Source: Noviherbaspirillum humi (GTDB taxonomy: Bacteria > Pseudomonadota > Gammaproteobacteria > Burkholderiales > Burkholderiaceae_D). From it: 64,000 nt of DNA. Below are positions 21,196 to 29,471 of this stretch, piece after piece (positions within the stretch are counted from its first letter, which is position 1; the number at the start of each line of letters is the position of its first letter). The position numbers and the translations under genes are program-made. The notes below the pieces were generated by a model that saw nothing but the letters and a program-made list of their open reading frames with translations, did no database searches and was not told the DNA's origin. Where the stretch lies: assembly GCF_900188095.1 (NCBI RefSeq), contig NZ_FZOT01000004.1, positions 62,001 to 126,000 on the forward strand. Reading direction: 5' to 3'.

Positions 21196-21563
21196 TTTCA
21201 GGGGTTGTCCAGGGTCAGTTGCGCCAATCTGCTGCTCGATCTTCTCCATCTCTCTGGCATTCGCCTCGCCGCTGATCCACGCCGCATAGTGGTTGTAGAA
21301 CAGGTCCAAGTTGTGACCGAGCTGTCTGGCCACTAGGCCGGATTGGCGCCCGACATCAGCCCCACCGTCGCATACGTGTGCCGCGTGTTGTAGGGCCTGC
21401 GATAGCGGATTCCAAGCCGCATGCAAGCTCTGCTTCGCGCAAAGTATCGCAGGAATCCGAAGGCACCGATATTGATCGCACCTTCCTGCAGTCCAATGTG
21501 CCGGAAGAAAACCTGAGGATGAAAAGACGAAGTGCATCCGACGCAGCACGCGGTCGGATGCAT
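21178..21563 (-). pseudogene. Tyrosine-recombinase (phage-type integrase) remnant, frameshifted
   Basis: Read on the minus strand, about 21413 down to 21335 encodes GIRYRRPYNTRHTYATVGLM and then SGANPA, the Arg-containing core of a phage integrase. It runs into TAG at 21335-21333. One frame over, the text continues LVARQLGHNLDLFYNHYAAWI, with the conserved GH and the Tyr nucleophile, to a stop at 21178. A one-base loss near 21334 explains the break. The N-terminal two thirds are missing and the upper limit at 21563 is uncertain. Its place, tail-to-tail with tRNA-Ser 25 nt away, is typical for an integrase that used the tRNA as attachment site. Confidence 0.8.
21533..21562 (-). terminator. Hairpin downstream of the beta-helix lipoprotein gene
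   Basis: TGCATCCGAC (21533-21542) pairs perfectly with GTCGGATGCA (21553-21562). On the minus strand it lies about 80 nt beyond the lipoprotein stop and is followed by a T-rich stretch, CTTCGTCTTTTC. It is a plausible but not ideal intrinsic terminator. Confidence 0.45.
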
Positions 21564-21643
21564 GGATGGGAATACGCTATTGAAAAGAACGACCGGCGGT
21601 GTTTAACCGTTTCGAGAGGTGTCGCCGCCGGGACTCGGCTCGC

Positions 21644-23014
21644 CTACGATTTAAACTCGTACGCTCCCAGGTCGATACTGCCACCCTGCGGACGCGCCAC
21701 ACCGTTGGCATCCATTGTCGGCGCATAGGTCGTATTGCCCTTGTCGATCGCCGGCGATGTGGATTTCAATCGGTAGTCGCCGCCGCCGGTACGCACATAA
21801 TTCACGAACTGCGGATCCGCTGTAATCGTGCCTGCCGTGCGGCTTGAGCTGCCGGACGATAAAGAAAGGTCGCCGCCTGCATTGCCGTACACCAGGTTGT
21901 TGTAGTAGGTGTTGTGCGAGCCGATGCCCATGGGCCCGGATCCTTCGCCAATACCGGTGCCGCGATTGTCGAACACGATATTGTTTTGCACGTTGAAGTA
22001 GTCCGGCACGCTCGTTAAATGGTACATGCCATTGGCGCTCATGATGATGCCACGCGAGCAATTGAAGACCGTGTTATTGATTACATCAGCATTGGTCGCG
22101 TCGTGATAGAACACGATGCCGTCAGAACCTATGTTGTACACGAGGTTGTTCTTCACCTGCACATAAGCGCTTTGCGGATAAATGCCACTGATGGTGCCGC
22201 ACCCTGAAAAGCCGACATGATCAACGGTGTTGGCAAGGATCTCATGATGGTGCTGGGATTCATAGCCATCGGCAACGATGCCTGCGCCGCCATTGCTGTC
22301 GCACGAACCCGAGGTGTAGATGTTATGGATATGGTTGTTCTGCACGACCGAGTTTGATCCGTGCATGCTGATGCCGATACGCCAGGTTGCACCATCCTGC
22401 CCGTCAATATCGAAACCGCTGATGGTCGTGTAGCTTCCGCTATCGCTCCAAGCCACGCTTGAATTCCCGGCCGGCACGATCTTCGCGCCCCACCGGACAT
22501 CCGATACATAATAAATGCGGCCGTTCGCCGTGCCGCTGGCGCTTGTTGACAACCCGCCGGCATAGGTACCGGCGGCAACATGCACCACGGTATCCGGTTT
22601 GGCAACGCTCGCTGCTTTTGCAATCGTCTTGAAAGGCGAGGCCTGCGTGCCGGGATTAGAGTCCGAACCTGTTACGGCGACATACAGATGATTCGCCGCG
22701 GTAAATGTGCTTTGCGTTGCTGGCTGGCTTGCCGGGATTGAGATTGCGGGGCTGGCACCGGCCTCGGAGCCCGTCGGCGTGGCAGGAGACGCGGCGCCCG
22801 TCGAAGTCGGTGTTTGCGTTGAATTCTCGTCGGCTGTGCTTATTGCATTCGACGACGTGTCAGATGTCGCCGCCGGCGTGCCGATGCTGCTACTTGCCGC
22901 CTGCTGATCCTGTGCACCACTGCCACCGCCACCGCAAGCAGTGAGTAGTACGGCGGCGCAGGCGCATGAAAGTGCCGTGATTGAAAAGGAATGGAGCGAT
23001 CTGGAATGGAACAT
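21644..23014 (-). CDS. Outer-surface lipoprotein with right-handed parallel beta-helix
   Basis: 456 residues. A lipoprotein signal peptide ends in lipobox LTAC (Cys27), followed by a poly-Gly and then a Ser/Thr/Pro/Ala-rich linker to about residue 108. The rest is a DUF1565 / pectate-lyase-like solenoid. It starts YVAVTGSDSNPGTQASPFKTI, has many NNxI/NNxV rungs (VVQNNHIHNI, VKNNLVYNIGSDGIVFYHDA, NVQNNIVFDNRGTGIGEG), and ends DLGAYEF. Homologues bind or cleave polysaccharide, but no catalytic residues can be assigned here. It stands alone beside the integrase remnant, in an accessory stretch. Confidence 0.85.
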   Translation of the reverse strand: MFHSRSLHSFSITALSCACAAVLLTACGGGGSGAQDQQAASSSIGTPAATSDTSSNAISTADENSTQTPTSTGAASPATPTGSEAGASPAISIPASQPATQSTFTAANHLYVAVTGSDSNPGTQASPFKTIAKAASVAKPDTVVHVAAGTYAGGLSTSASGTANGRIYYVSDVRWGAKIVPAGNSSVAWSDSGSYTTISGFDIDGQDGATWRIGISMHGSNSVVQNNHIHNIYTSGSCDSNGGAGIVADGYESQHHHEILANTVDHVGFSGCGTISGIYPQSAYVQVKNNLVYNIGSDGIVFYHDATNADVINNTVFNCSRGIIMSANGMYHLTSVPDYFNVQNNIVFDNRGTGIGEGSGPMGIGSHNTYYNNLVYGNAGGDLSLSSGSSSRTAGTITADPQFVNYVRTGGGDYRLKSTSPAIDKGNTTYAPTMDANGVARPQGGSIDLGAYEFKS

Positions 23015-23583
23015 GAAACCTCATTGGAGAAACGGCAATTCGCGTGCCTTGAATGAACTCTCCTGTGAGGATTGATCCAGTGAAATAGTTCCTAAAAAAA
23101 ATATTTATCCCTGGATTTGGATCCGGTTCGTAGAAATTTGGATAAGCAAAACTAAAGGCGAGGTAAAGGTGAGGTGAAAAGAACCTGTCCTTGCCGGAGG
23201 TGGGATTGCAGAAAAGTGGTGGAAATAAGCGATTACGTCTAGCGTTTCGTTTATTGCTGAAAACCGTTAGTCAACGACCGTTCCGATTCAGATTGGAACC
23301 CATGGCAATGTTCAGAAATTCTTAATTTATCTCTTCAGTTCAGAGTAATCATCGAAATTCCTTATTTCTTCTCAGTTGTTCTGTTTTCTATCCTTAAAGA
23401 GTGCAGTGAAATTTTTGGTATCAGCGATCTGGCGCCATACCGCTGGTATCCACTAGTCGTCCTGCAAGACCTTTGGAAAACGGATAATAAATTTGTCTGT
23501 TTGCTTTTCGTTTCACCAAGGTCTTTATTGCAGCGCGGGATGCTTATCTGATGAAAGAAGCATGGGCTTAATAAGGATACGAA
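23015..23583. other. 569-bp AT-rich intergenic region between divergent genes
   Basis: No coding sequence or RNA gene is supported here. Base composition is clearly more AT-rich than the flanking housekeeping DNA. It must hold the divergent promoters of the lipoprotein (minus) and acyltransferase (plus) genes. AAGGA at 23572-23576 is the ribosome binding site of the plus-strand gene. An imperfect inverted repeat, GGTATCAGCG / CGCTGGTATC, lies at about 23418-23451. Confidence 0.6.
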
Positions 23584-24630
23584 ATGGCGTATTGCTTTCA
23601 GGACGACGATTCCAATGTTCAGCATGCATCGACAGACGAACACCAGCAACGTGACGAAATGAGCAGTGCAAAGGAGTCATACCGGGATCTATGGCTCACC
23701 GAACCGTCGATACCGATTTTCTGTCGCGACTGGTGGCTGGATGCGACCGCAGGCAGCGGAAACTGGGATGTTGTCTTGGTGAAGAAGGGCAACCGCATTC
23801 TGGCGGCCATGCCCTACATGATACGTCGCCGCTTCGGCATGACCGTACTCACCCAGCCTCCCCTGACGCCGACACTCGGTCCTTGGCTACAACCACCTGA
23901 CGCAAGTCTTAGCCCGGCCGAGCGCGTGGCGCAGGAAAATCACTTGATGCAATCCCTGATCGACCAGCTTCCCGCCTTCGATGCCTTTAGCCAGAACTGG
24001 CATTACCGCCATACGAACTGGTTGCCGTTCTACTGGAACGGCTTCCGGCAGACGACCCGGTACACCCTGGTAACCGATCTCCGGCAGCCGGACAAGCTGT
24101 GGGTTAATCTGCAAAAGAATGTGCACAAGCACTGCAAAACGGCCTCTGAACGCTATCGCGTGACTATCCGAGACGATCTGCCTCTGGATGATTTCCTTGC
24201 ACTCAACCGCATGACTTTCCAACGCCAGGGATTGACGGTTCCGTATTCGGACGCCTACGTGCGCAGCCTGGATGCCGCCTGTGCCAAACGTGGCTGTCGC
24301 CGCTATTACATTGCCGTCGATCCGGAGGGCAGGCACCATGCCGGCTGCTATTTCGTGTGGGACGAAAACAGTGCGTACGGATTGATGAACGGATCGGATC
24401 CGGCACTGCGCCATAGCGGCGCACTGAGCCTATGCTTCTGGCATGCGCTTCGGGATGCGGCCCAAGTGGCAAATCAGTTCGATTTCGAAGGCTCAATGAT
24501 CGAACCCATCGAGCGTTTTCTCCGCTACTTTGGTACGGTACAGAAGCCGTATTTCTATATTAGCAAGACGCCTTCCCGCCTGCTTCGCCTGCGGGAAGGC
24601 CTGCTTTCGGTAGTTGGTAGAGCGCGCTAA
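23584..24630 (+). CDS. GNAT / FemAB-like acyltransferase
   Basis: 348 residues. The C-terminal half fits the BioF2/FemAB-like GNAT fold (Acetyltransf_6): NVHKHCKTASERYRVTI, RRYYIAVDPEGRHHAGCYFVWDENSAYGLMNGSDP and FDFEGSMIEPIERFLRYFG. The EGSM..I..F.R.FG ending is typical of this group, whose members act in peptidoglycan or exopolysaccharide modification. No signal peptide is seen, so a cytoplasmic location is expected. The start is supported by AAGGA. The last 20 codons contain a perfect 10-bp inverted repeat (24570-24600), perhaps part of its own termination. Substrate unknown. Confidence 0.75.
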   Translation: MAYCFQDDDSNVQHASTDEHQQRDEMSSAKESYRDLWLTEPSIPIFCRDWWLDATAGSGNWDVVLVKKGNRILAAMPYMIRRRFGMTVLTQPPLTPTLGPWLQPPDASLSPAERVAQENHLMQSLIDQLPAFDAFSQNWHYRHTNWLPFYWNGFRQTTRYTLVTDLRQPDKLWVNLQKNVHKHCKTASERYRVTIRDDLPLDDFLALNRMTFQRQGLTVPYSDAYVRSLDAACAKRGCRRYYIAVDPEGRHHAGCYFVWDENSAYGLMNGSDPALRHSGALSLCFWHALRDAAQVANQFDFEGSMIEPIERFLRYFGTVQKPYFYISKTPSRLLRLREGLLSVVGRAR

Positions 24631-24980
24631 ATTCTGTAACCGTACGTTTGCGTTGAGCGCCTTCCGGTATCTTGCCTGATGCTTGGCGCCGGTGAGGACC
24701 GCGCAATCCATCAGGTCGTCATTGCTTGGGTTGGCGGCGTGAAGGTTGGCAGAGAAGGCGGCAACTGCTGCAAGCAATAAATGGGAGAGGAAGTATCGTG
24801 CCAAGGCGGTGGAAAATTGCAAATCGACGTCATAAATTATGTTGATAAATTTGCAAAACCAAGACGACGCAACCGCTGGTGAAGCCAGTCCGTTATTGGC
24901 CAGTTCGGTCTATGACGCATCAGGCATGGCTTGTTGAGGCATATCTCCGCGAACAGGATAGTCGCCTTCTCCACGGGGCC
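24631..24980. other. 350-bp region without a supported gene
   Basis: Nothing convincing is coded here. A minus-strand frame from TTG 24822 has a signal-peptide-like start but overlaps the acyltransferase gene by 138 bp and lacks a ribosome binding site (see rejected items). Two AT-rich patches at about 24820-24860 could be promoter DNA. Confidence 0.5.
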
Positions 24981-25160
24981 TTATTGTTGTTGAGCGCCTT
25001 TGCGTTCAGCCGCCGAGCGTTGATCAGCGGTTTGTCCTTCTTCATCCAGAGACTCCAGCAGGAGGTTCGCGGCATCTTCGAGTTCGGCAAGGATCTCTGC
25101 GACCAGCAGTTCGTGATAATTGCGGACGTAGAGGGCGCGCTTGCGCTGTCTCATGTTCAT
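24981..25160 (-). CDS. Small charged helical protein of unknown function
   Basis: 59 residues beginning MNMRQRKRALYVRNYHELL, then an acidic amphipathic helix (VAEILAELEDAANLLLESLDEE) and a polar tail. ATG at 25160 is preceded on the minus strand by AAAGGAAA at proper spacing, which is the main support. An in-frame upstream start at 25382 would nearly triple the length but lacks such a site. The family is not recognised. The Arg-rich start and long helix suggest a small nucleic-acid- or protein-binding factor, but that is only a guess. Confidence 0.5.
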   Translation of the reverse strand: MNMRQRKRALYVRNYHELLVAEILAELEDAANLLLESLDEEGQTADQRSAAERKGAQQQ

Positions 25161-25390
25161 CGTCTTTCCTTTCGGGGGTAGGTTGGATGTGGCATGCGGC
25201 GTTGCTGACGCTCGCCGAAGCATGAAAGTGCGTATTGTCGCAGTGCGGAGGCGATTTGTCGCGGAAGAGGGTTTCCCGGAAATGCGCGACGCAGCGTGGC
25301 GCTCCAAGGCGCTGATCGCGTCCGCGGAAACCGTGTAGGCCTGAGGCGCCTGTGGCAATATCACGGCCTTCTGACACAGCACCGGAACCC

Positions 25391-25786
25391 ATGAAACTCA
25401 CCGAAACCATCAGCGCCTGGGCCCGCCGCATCAAGCGCGATGGCGTGACTCTCTGGTTTGCCTGCCGGCATCCGCGTACGCCGTGGGCGGCCAAGGCACT
25501 GTCGATCTTCGTTGTGGCTTATGCACTGAGTCCGATCGACCTCATACCCGACTTCATTCCGGTGCTTGGCTATGTCGATGACGCGATTCTCCTTCCCATG
25601 CTGATCTGGCTGGCGGTGCGTCTGGTTCCGGACGACGTGCTGCAAGAATGCCGCGCCGAGGGCGATGCCTGGATGCAGCGCGAAGGGAAAAAGCCTCGCA
25701 GCAGATGGGGCGCGCTGCTGATCATCGTGATCTGGATTCTGCTGGCATGGGTGCTGTGTTCCTGGTATGCCGAGCATCGTGTCTGA
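25391..25786 (+). CDS. YkvA family membrane protein (DUF1232)
   Basis: 131 residues from ATG 25391, with GGAA just upstream. The DUF1232 core is clear: VVAYALSPIDLIPDFIPVLGYVDD and then an apolar helix ILLPMLIWLAVRLVP. A second hydrophobic helix near the C-terminus (ALLIIVIWILLAWVLCSWY) suggests one or two membrane passes. The family is widespread but its function is unknown. Confidence 0.85.
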   Translation: MKLTETISAWARRIKRDGVTLWFACRHPRTPWAAKALSIFVVAYALSPIDLIPDFIPVLGYVDDAILLPMLIWLAVRLVPDDVLQECRAEGDAWMQREGKKPRSRWGALLIIVIWILLAWVLCSWYAEHRV

Positions 25787-25907
25787 CTGCATGGCCTCCG
25801 AGGCCGAATGCAGTAGGCATGGTGCCGCAAGTCTGCTAGCATGAGGGACGAATTTATCAGCACGCTGAGCATTTCCGCAAAGCCGCTTCTCATCATTGAA
25901 CAATACG

Positions 25908-26372
25908 ATGTCTACCGCTACTGAACAGGAATTCGTCTGGTCCGATGCCTTGCTTCTCGGCTACGGCCCCATGGACGACACCCACAGGGAATTCGTTGAA
26001 ACCGTACTCGCCATGCAGTCAGCGAGCGATGACGGCTTCGCTGCGGCGCTGGATGCTTTCATCGAGCATGCCGAGCGACATTTTTCCGAGGAGGCCGACT
26101 GGATGCGCAGTACCGGCTTTCCTGCCACCGACTGCCATATCGACGAGCACAATGCAGTGCTGAAATCGCTGTACGAAGTCAAGGAGCATCTCGCGAAGGG
26201 CGGCAACCCCGAGGCTGGCCGCCGGCTCACGGCGGAACTGATGCGCTGGTTCCCTGGCCACGCGGACTACATGGATGCTTCGCTGGCGCAGTGGATGGTG
26301 AAGAAGCGTACCGGCGGCACGCCGGTGGTTCTGCGGCGCGGCATCGTGAAGAATGAAGATGGCGGCAACTGA
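25908..26372 (+). CDS. Bacteriohemerythrin (oxygen-binding di-iron protein)
   Basis: 154 residues. A four-helix bundle that binds O2 at a non-haem di-iron site, used for storage or sensing. The full ligand set can be placed: H26 (DDTHREF), H58 and E62 (HFSEE), H77 and H81 (CHIDEH), H118 and D123 (HADYMD). It is a stand-alone domain, not fused to a signalling module. ATG 25908 is preferred to TTG 25896. It sits upstream of a bidirectional terminator. Confidence 0.9.
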   Translation: MSTATEQEFVWSDALLLGYGPMDDTHREFVETVLAMQSASDDGFAAALDAFIEHAERHFSEEADWMRSTGFPATDCHIDEHNAVLKSLYEVKEHLAKGGNPEAGRRLTAELMRWFPGHADYMDASLAQWMVKKRTGGTPVVLRRGIVKNEDGGN

Positions 26373-26407
26373 GCGCCGATCCGACTTGAGAAACGCTGGA
26401 TGAATTG

Positions 26408-26438
26408 AAAACGGCTCGCCGCGGCGAGCCGTTTTCTT
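26408..26438. terminator. Bidirectional terminator between the hemerythrin gene and nadC
   Basis: AAAACGGCTCGCC (26408-26420) pairs perfectly with GGCGAGCCGTTTT (26423-26435) across a 2-nt centre, followed by CTTT. With A-runs on the left and T-runs on the right it can serve both convergent genes. Confidence 0.85.
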
Positions 26439-26455
26439 TGGCGGCCGATGCCCGT

Positions 26456-27301
26456 TCAGCCGGTATGGCGCATGGACAGGTCGATCGCCCGGGTATCTTT
26501 GGTGAGCGAACCGACCGAGATGCGATCGACGCCGGTCTCGGCGATGCCCCTGACGGTATCCAGCCGGACGCCGCCGGACGCTTCCAGCTTGGCGCGGCCA
26601 TTGGTCAACCGCACCGCGTCACGCATCTGGTCGAGCGTCATGTTGTCGAGCAGGATCATGGTGGCGCCCGCGTCGAGGCCCTGCTGCAATTCGTCCAGGT
26701 TTTCCACCTCCAGCTGGATGAACACATCCTCGCGAGCGATGGCGCGTGCCCGCTCCATGGCAGCGGCGATGCTGCCGGCGGCGAGGATATGGTTTTCCTT
26801 GATCAGGATGCCGTCATACAGGCCGATGCGATGATTGCCGCCTCCGCCGCAGCGCACCGCGTACTTCTGCGCCAGGCGCAGGCTGGGCAGGGTCTTGCGG
26901 GTATCGACAATCTGGGCGCGGGTGCCTGCGACTGCATCGACATAGCGCCGGGTCGCGCTGGCGGTGCTCGACAACAGCTGGAGGAAGTTGAGGGCGGAGC
27001 GCTCGGCGGTGAGCATGGCGCGGGAATCGGACTCGATCTCGCACAGCACCTGATTGGCCTGGAAGCGCTGGCTGTCGGTGGTGTTCCAGCGAATGCGGCT
27101 GGATGGGTCCAGGCGGCGGAAGCAGGCGTCGAACCAAGCTGTGCCGCACAGGATGCCTTCTTCGCGGGCAATGACGGTGGCGCGGGCCGGCTTGTTGGCG
27201 GGGGTGAGCAGGGCGGTCAGGTCGCCGCTGCCGATGTCTTCGGCCAGGGCGGCAAGAACATTGTGCTCCACCTCGGCGGCCAGGTTGATCGGAAATTCCA
27301 C
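26456..27301 (-). CDS. nadC: Nicotinate-nucleotide pyrophosphorylase (carboxylating)
   Basis: 281 residues. It turns quinolinate and PRPP into nicotinate mononucleotide in de novo NAD synthesis. Family motifs are EDIGSGDLTA near the N-terminus, NFLQLLSSTASATRRYV, DTRKTLPSLRLAQKYAVRCGGG and then N(H)R, and the ending TGVDRISVGSLTKD. nadA and nadB are not adjacent. The 201-bp gap to the next gene (27302-27502) is GC-rich and shows no gene. Confidence 0.96.
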   Translation of the reverse strand: MEFPINLAAEVEHNVLAALAEDIGSGDLTALLTPANKPARATVIAREEGILCGTAWFDACFRRLDPSSRIRWNTTDSQRFQANQVLCEIESDSRAMLTAERSALNFLQLLSSTASATRRYVDAVAGTRAQIVDTRKTLPSLRLAQKYAVRCGGGGNHRIGLYDGILIKENHILAAGSIAAAMERARAIAREDVFIQLEVENLDELQQGLDAGATMILLDNMTLDQMRDAVRLTNGRAKLEASGGVRLDTVRGIAETGVDRISVGSLTKDTRAIDLSMRHTG

Positions 27302-27502
27302 GTCTTATCTTCCCAAAAAAGTTAGTCGGACAGGCAAAAGGAGGCAGGCAGCGGTCCGGTCTTCACCACCGGCTGCAGCGCGGCCGCGGCGGCCTTCACG
27401 CCATGCAACGCCCGGATTATCCTGGTATGGCCGGCGCCAGGCAAGCATGGTTGCCCGCGCGGCGCGTCGGGGCTGCGAAGCCGCACTGCCCTCGATCGGA
27501 AC

Positions 27503-28087
27503 TTAGACGATGCCGAAGATGCCGAGCAGGGCGCCGATGGCGAGCAGCCACAGGATGTGCACCTTGATGCGCCAGATGATCAGCGCGGTGACGATCGTCA
27601 GCAGCCAGAGAGGCCAATCATGCGCCATATTCGGATGGGCGCTGGTAAGAATCCACCCGGTGGCGATCATCAGGCCGACCACGATCGGCGCCATGCCCTG
27701 CTTGAAGGCTCGCACCCACCGCAGGTCTCGGTTGTTATGGCCCCAGCGTGCGGCCAAGTAGGTGAGGATGGTGCTCGGCAGGAGAATGCCGAACATCGTC
27801 GTCGCCACGCCCAGTGCACCGAGCAGCATGCTGCCGGCATTCATGCCGACGTTCCAGCCCATCAGCGCGACGAACAGGATGTTCGGACCGGGCGCCGCCT
27901 GCGCCAGCGCGATGGATGCATTGAACTGCGCATCGCTCAGCCAGCCGTGCTGGTCCACCAGATAGCGGTGCATCTCGGAGACGGTGGTGATGCCGCCGCC
28001 CACGGAAAGCAGCGACAGGATCATGTACTGGCCAAACAGCGCCAGCCAGTCAGTCCAGTGCAGGATGAGGGAGGGCGCGGCGCTCAT
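27503..28087 (-). CDS. chrA: Chromate transporter, C-terminal-half type (ChrA short chain)
   Basis: 194 residues with five or six apolar helices. The CHR domain signature is clear: GQYMILSLLSVGGGITTVSEMHRYLVDQHGWL, then FNASIALAQAAPGPNILFVALMGW. Together with the overlapping upstream gene it forms a split transporter; each encodes one CHR domain, and the pair acts as a membrane anion (chromate-type) transporter. It overlaps the partner by 4 nt (ATGA, 28084-28087). Real substrate not shown. Confidence 0.85.
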   Translation of the reverse strand: MSAAPSLILHWTDWLALFGQYMILSLLSVGGGITTVSEMHRYLVDQHGWLSDAQFNASIALAQAAPGPNILFVALMGWNVGMNAGSMLLGALGVATTMFGILLPSTILTYLAARWGHNNRDLRWVRAFKQGMAPIVVGLMIATGWILTSAHPNMAHDWPLWLLTIVTALIIWRIKVHILWLLAIGALLGIFGIV

Positions 28088-28659
28088 GGCTTCAACTTCC
28101 GGTAGGTGAGGAAGCAGGAGACGAGCCCCAGGCCGAACAGGGAGTAGATCAGCGGCAGACGCAGCAGCGCCACCATGATGAAGACCGCCGACGCCAGCGC
28201 CAGGCAAAGCGGAAGCTTGAGGGGATGCTTGCTCAGCGCCGAAGTCAGCTTCAGTCCGGTGCCCGCCACCAGACCTGCAGCAACGGCGCCCATGCCCCGG
28301 AGCGCGCCGGCCACCGCCGGATTGTCCGCGAAGTGGGCATAGAACAGCGCCAGCAGCAGGATCAGCACCAGCGGGACGGCCAGCATGCCGATTACAGCCG
28401 CCACCGCGCCGCGCAGGCCGAAATGGCGGTCGCCGATCATCAGCGCCATATTGACCACGTTCGGTCCCGGCATGATCTGGGCCACTGCCCAGTCTTCGAC
28501 GAATTCTTCGCGGGTCAGCCAGCGTTTGCGGTCGACCAGCTCATGCTGGACCACGGCCAGGACGCCGCCGAAGCCCTGAAGCGCCAGAAAGGTGAACGAA
28601 AGGAAGATGTCGGTCGGCGACTTGGGGCGAGGCCGCTCTTCGGACAGGGCGTGATTCAT
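28084..28659 (-). CDS. chrA: Chromate transporter, N-terminal-half type (ChrA short chain)
   Basis: 191 residues. The first CHR domain of a split pair, with FLSFTFLALQGFGGVLAVVQHELV and WAVAQIMPGPNVVNMALMIG as signatures and several membrane helices after that. ATG 28659 is chosen because the CHR domain begins a few residues later; the frame stays open far upstream but without recognisable protein. Coupled translation with the second half is implied by the 4-nt overlap. Confidence 0.85.
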   Translation of the reverse strand: MNHALSEERPRPKSPTDIFLSFTFLALQGFGGVLAVVQHELVDRKRWLTREEFVEDWAVAQIMPGPNVVNMALMIGDRHFGLRGAVAAVIGMLAVPLVLILLLALFYAHFADNPAVAGALRGMGAVAAGLVAGTGLKLTSALSKHPLKLPLCLALASAVFIMVALLRLPLIYSLFGLGLVSCFLTYRKLKP

Positions 28660-29058
28660 CAGCTGAAAATCGAACGGAGGGTGAGGCGTAATCTTGCAAT
28701 CGGGGCGCGGCGTATTGCTCGCGAGGCATGCATTATGAAGAAAAATTGGAGCCGATGGTGAGGGTTTTTGCACCTCGCGGGCGACGTTCGCACCATGGAA
28801 AGCGCTTGGCGAACCAGGGAGAGCTCTGTGCCGCCGCCTGTCTTCATCCAGGACATGCAGGCGCAAAGTCCCAGGAGTCGGTCCGCAAAAGTGACAGGCG
28901 TAACAAATTCTGTTTTTTGAATCGAAAAAGGCTGGCCACGGCGACAATGACGTCCATGCAAAGTGCTTCAGTATCTGTGTTTCACCCCGACCTATTGTCT
29001 GATTGACATCATTGCTCATCCAAAGGCTAAAAATTTTAAAAATTTTTCAGGCCGACCC

Positions 29059-29085
29059 TAAAGTTCGGCGACGCGCTGTCGTAAA
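29059..29085 (+). promoter_or_regulatory. Sigma-28-like promoter 1 of flhDC
   Basis: TAAAGTTC (29059-29066), 11 nt, GTCGTAAA (29078-29085). It has the consensus spacing of FliA promoters (TAAAGTTT-N11-GCCGATAA). An A/T tract, TTTAAAAATTTTT, at 29035-29047 lies just upstream like an UP element. Confidence 0.6.
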
Positions 29086-29144
29086 TGAACCAGGGCGGGG
29101 CGGATGGGCAGATAAAAAAGTTTAAAAATTTTTTTGTGAAACCC

Positions 29145-29171
29145 TAAAGTCCGACGAAATCCTGCCGTTAA
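29145..29171 (+). promoter_or_regulatory. Sigma-28-like promoter 2 of flhDC
   Basis: TAAAGTCC (29145-29152), 11 nt, GCCGTTAA (29164-29171). Same layout as promoter 1, exactly 86 bp downstream, again preceded by a TTTAAAAATTTTT tract at 29121. Confidence 0.65.
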
Positions 29172-29348
29172 AGATTCTGAAGACCGAAATTTGACGTGAA
29201 GGTGCAACAAATTTTTTCAAATCTTTACGTGCTTTTTCGCCGTAGCGATGAGCGAAAAGGCAAGGACGGTGCAAATGCCGACCAACCCAAAACCTAGGCT
29301 ACAAGCCACTTCCAGCGCACTTGATGATGCGTTCGCATGATGCTGCCT

Positions 29349-29369
29349 GGCGTTTGTAAGACAAACGCC
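29349..29369 (+). repeat. 9-bp hairpin in the flhD leader
   Basis: GGCGTTTGT (29349-29357) and ACAAACGCC (29361-29369) form a perfect stem with loop AAG. It would be in the 5' leader of a transcript from either sigma-28-like promoter. No T-tract. Confidence 0.5.
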
Positions 29370-29441
29370 TACAGGCGGCCTATCCGTGCTTCCGTCTAAA
29401 AATACCGACGTCCCCCTATTCCGACATTTTTGCCCCCCGAG

Positions 29442-29471
29442 CAGAATGCATTCCAACAGCAATGCATTCTG
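29442..29471 (+). repeat. Perfect 11-bp inverted repeat just upstream of flhD
   Basis: CAGAATGCATT (29442-29452) and AATGCATTCTG (29461-29471) are separated by 8 nt and end 27 nt before the flhD ATG. The arms each contain ATGCAT. It could be a dimeric-regulator operator or an mRNA stem near the ribosome binding site. Confidence 0.6.

Noticed and set aside
24493-24822. Minus-strand 109-codon frame with a signal-peptide-like start (ARYFLSHLLLAAVAAFSANLHA)
   Set aside because: TTG start without a ribosome binding site, and its last 46 codons are antisense to the acyltransferase gene. The rest has no family features. Could be a decayed secreted protein, but not supportable as a gene.
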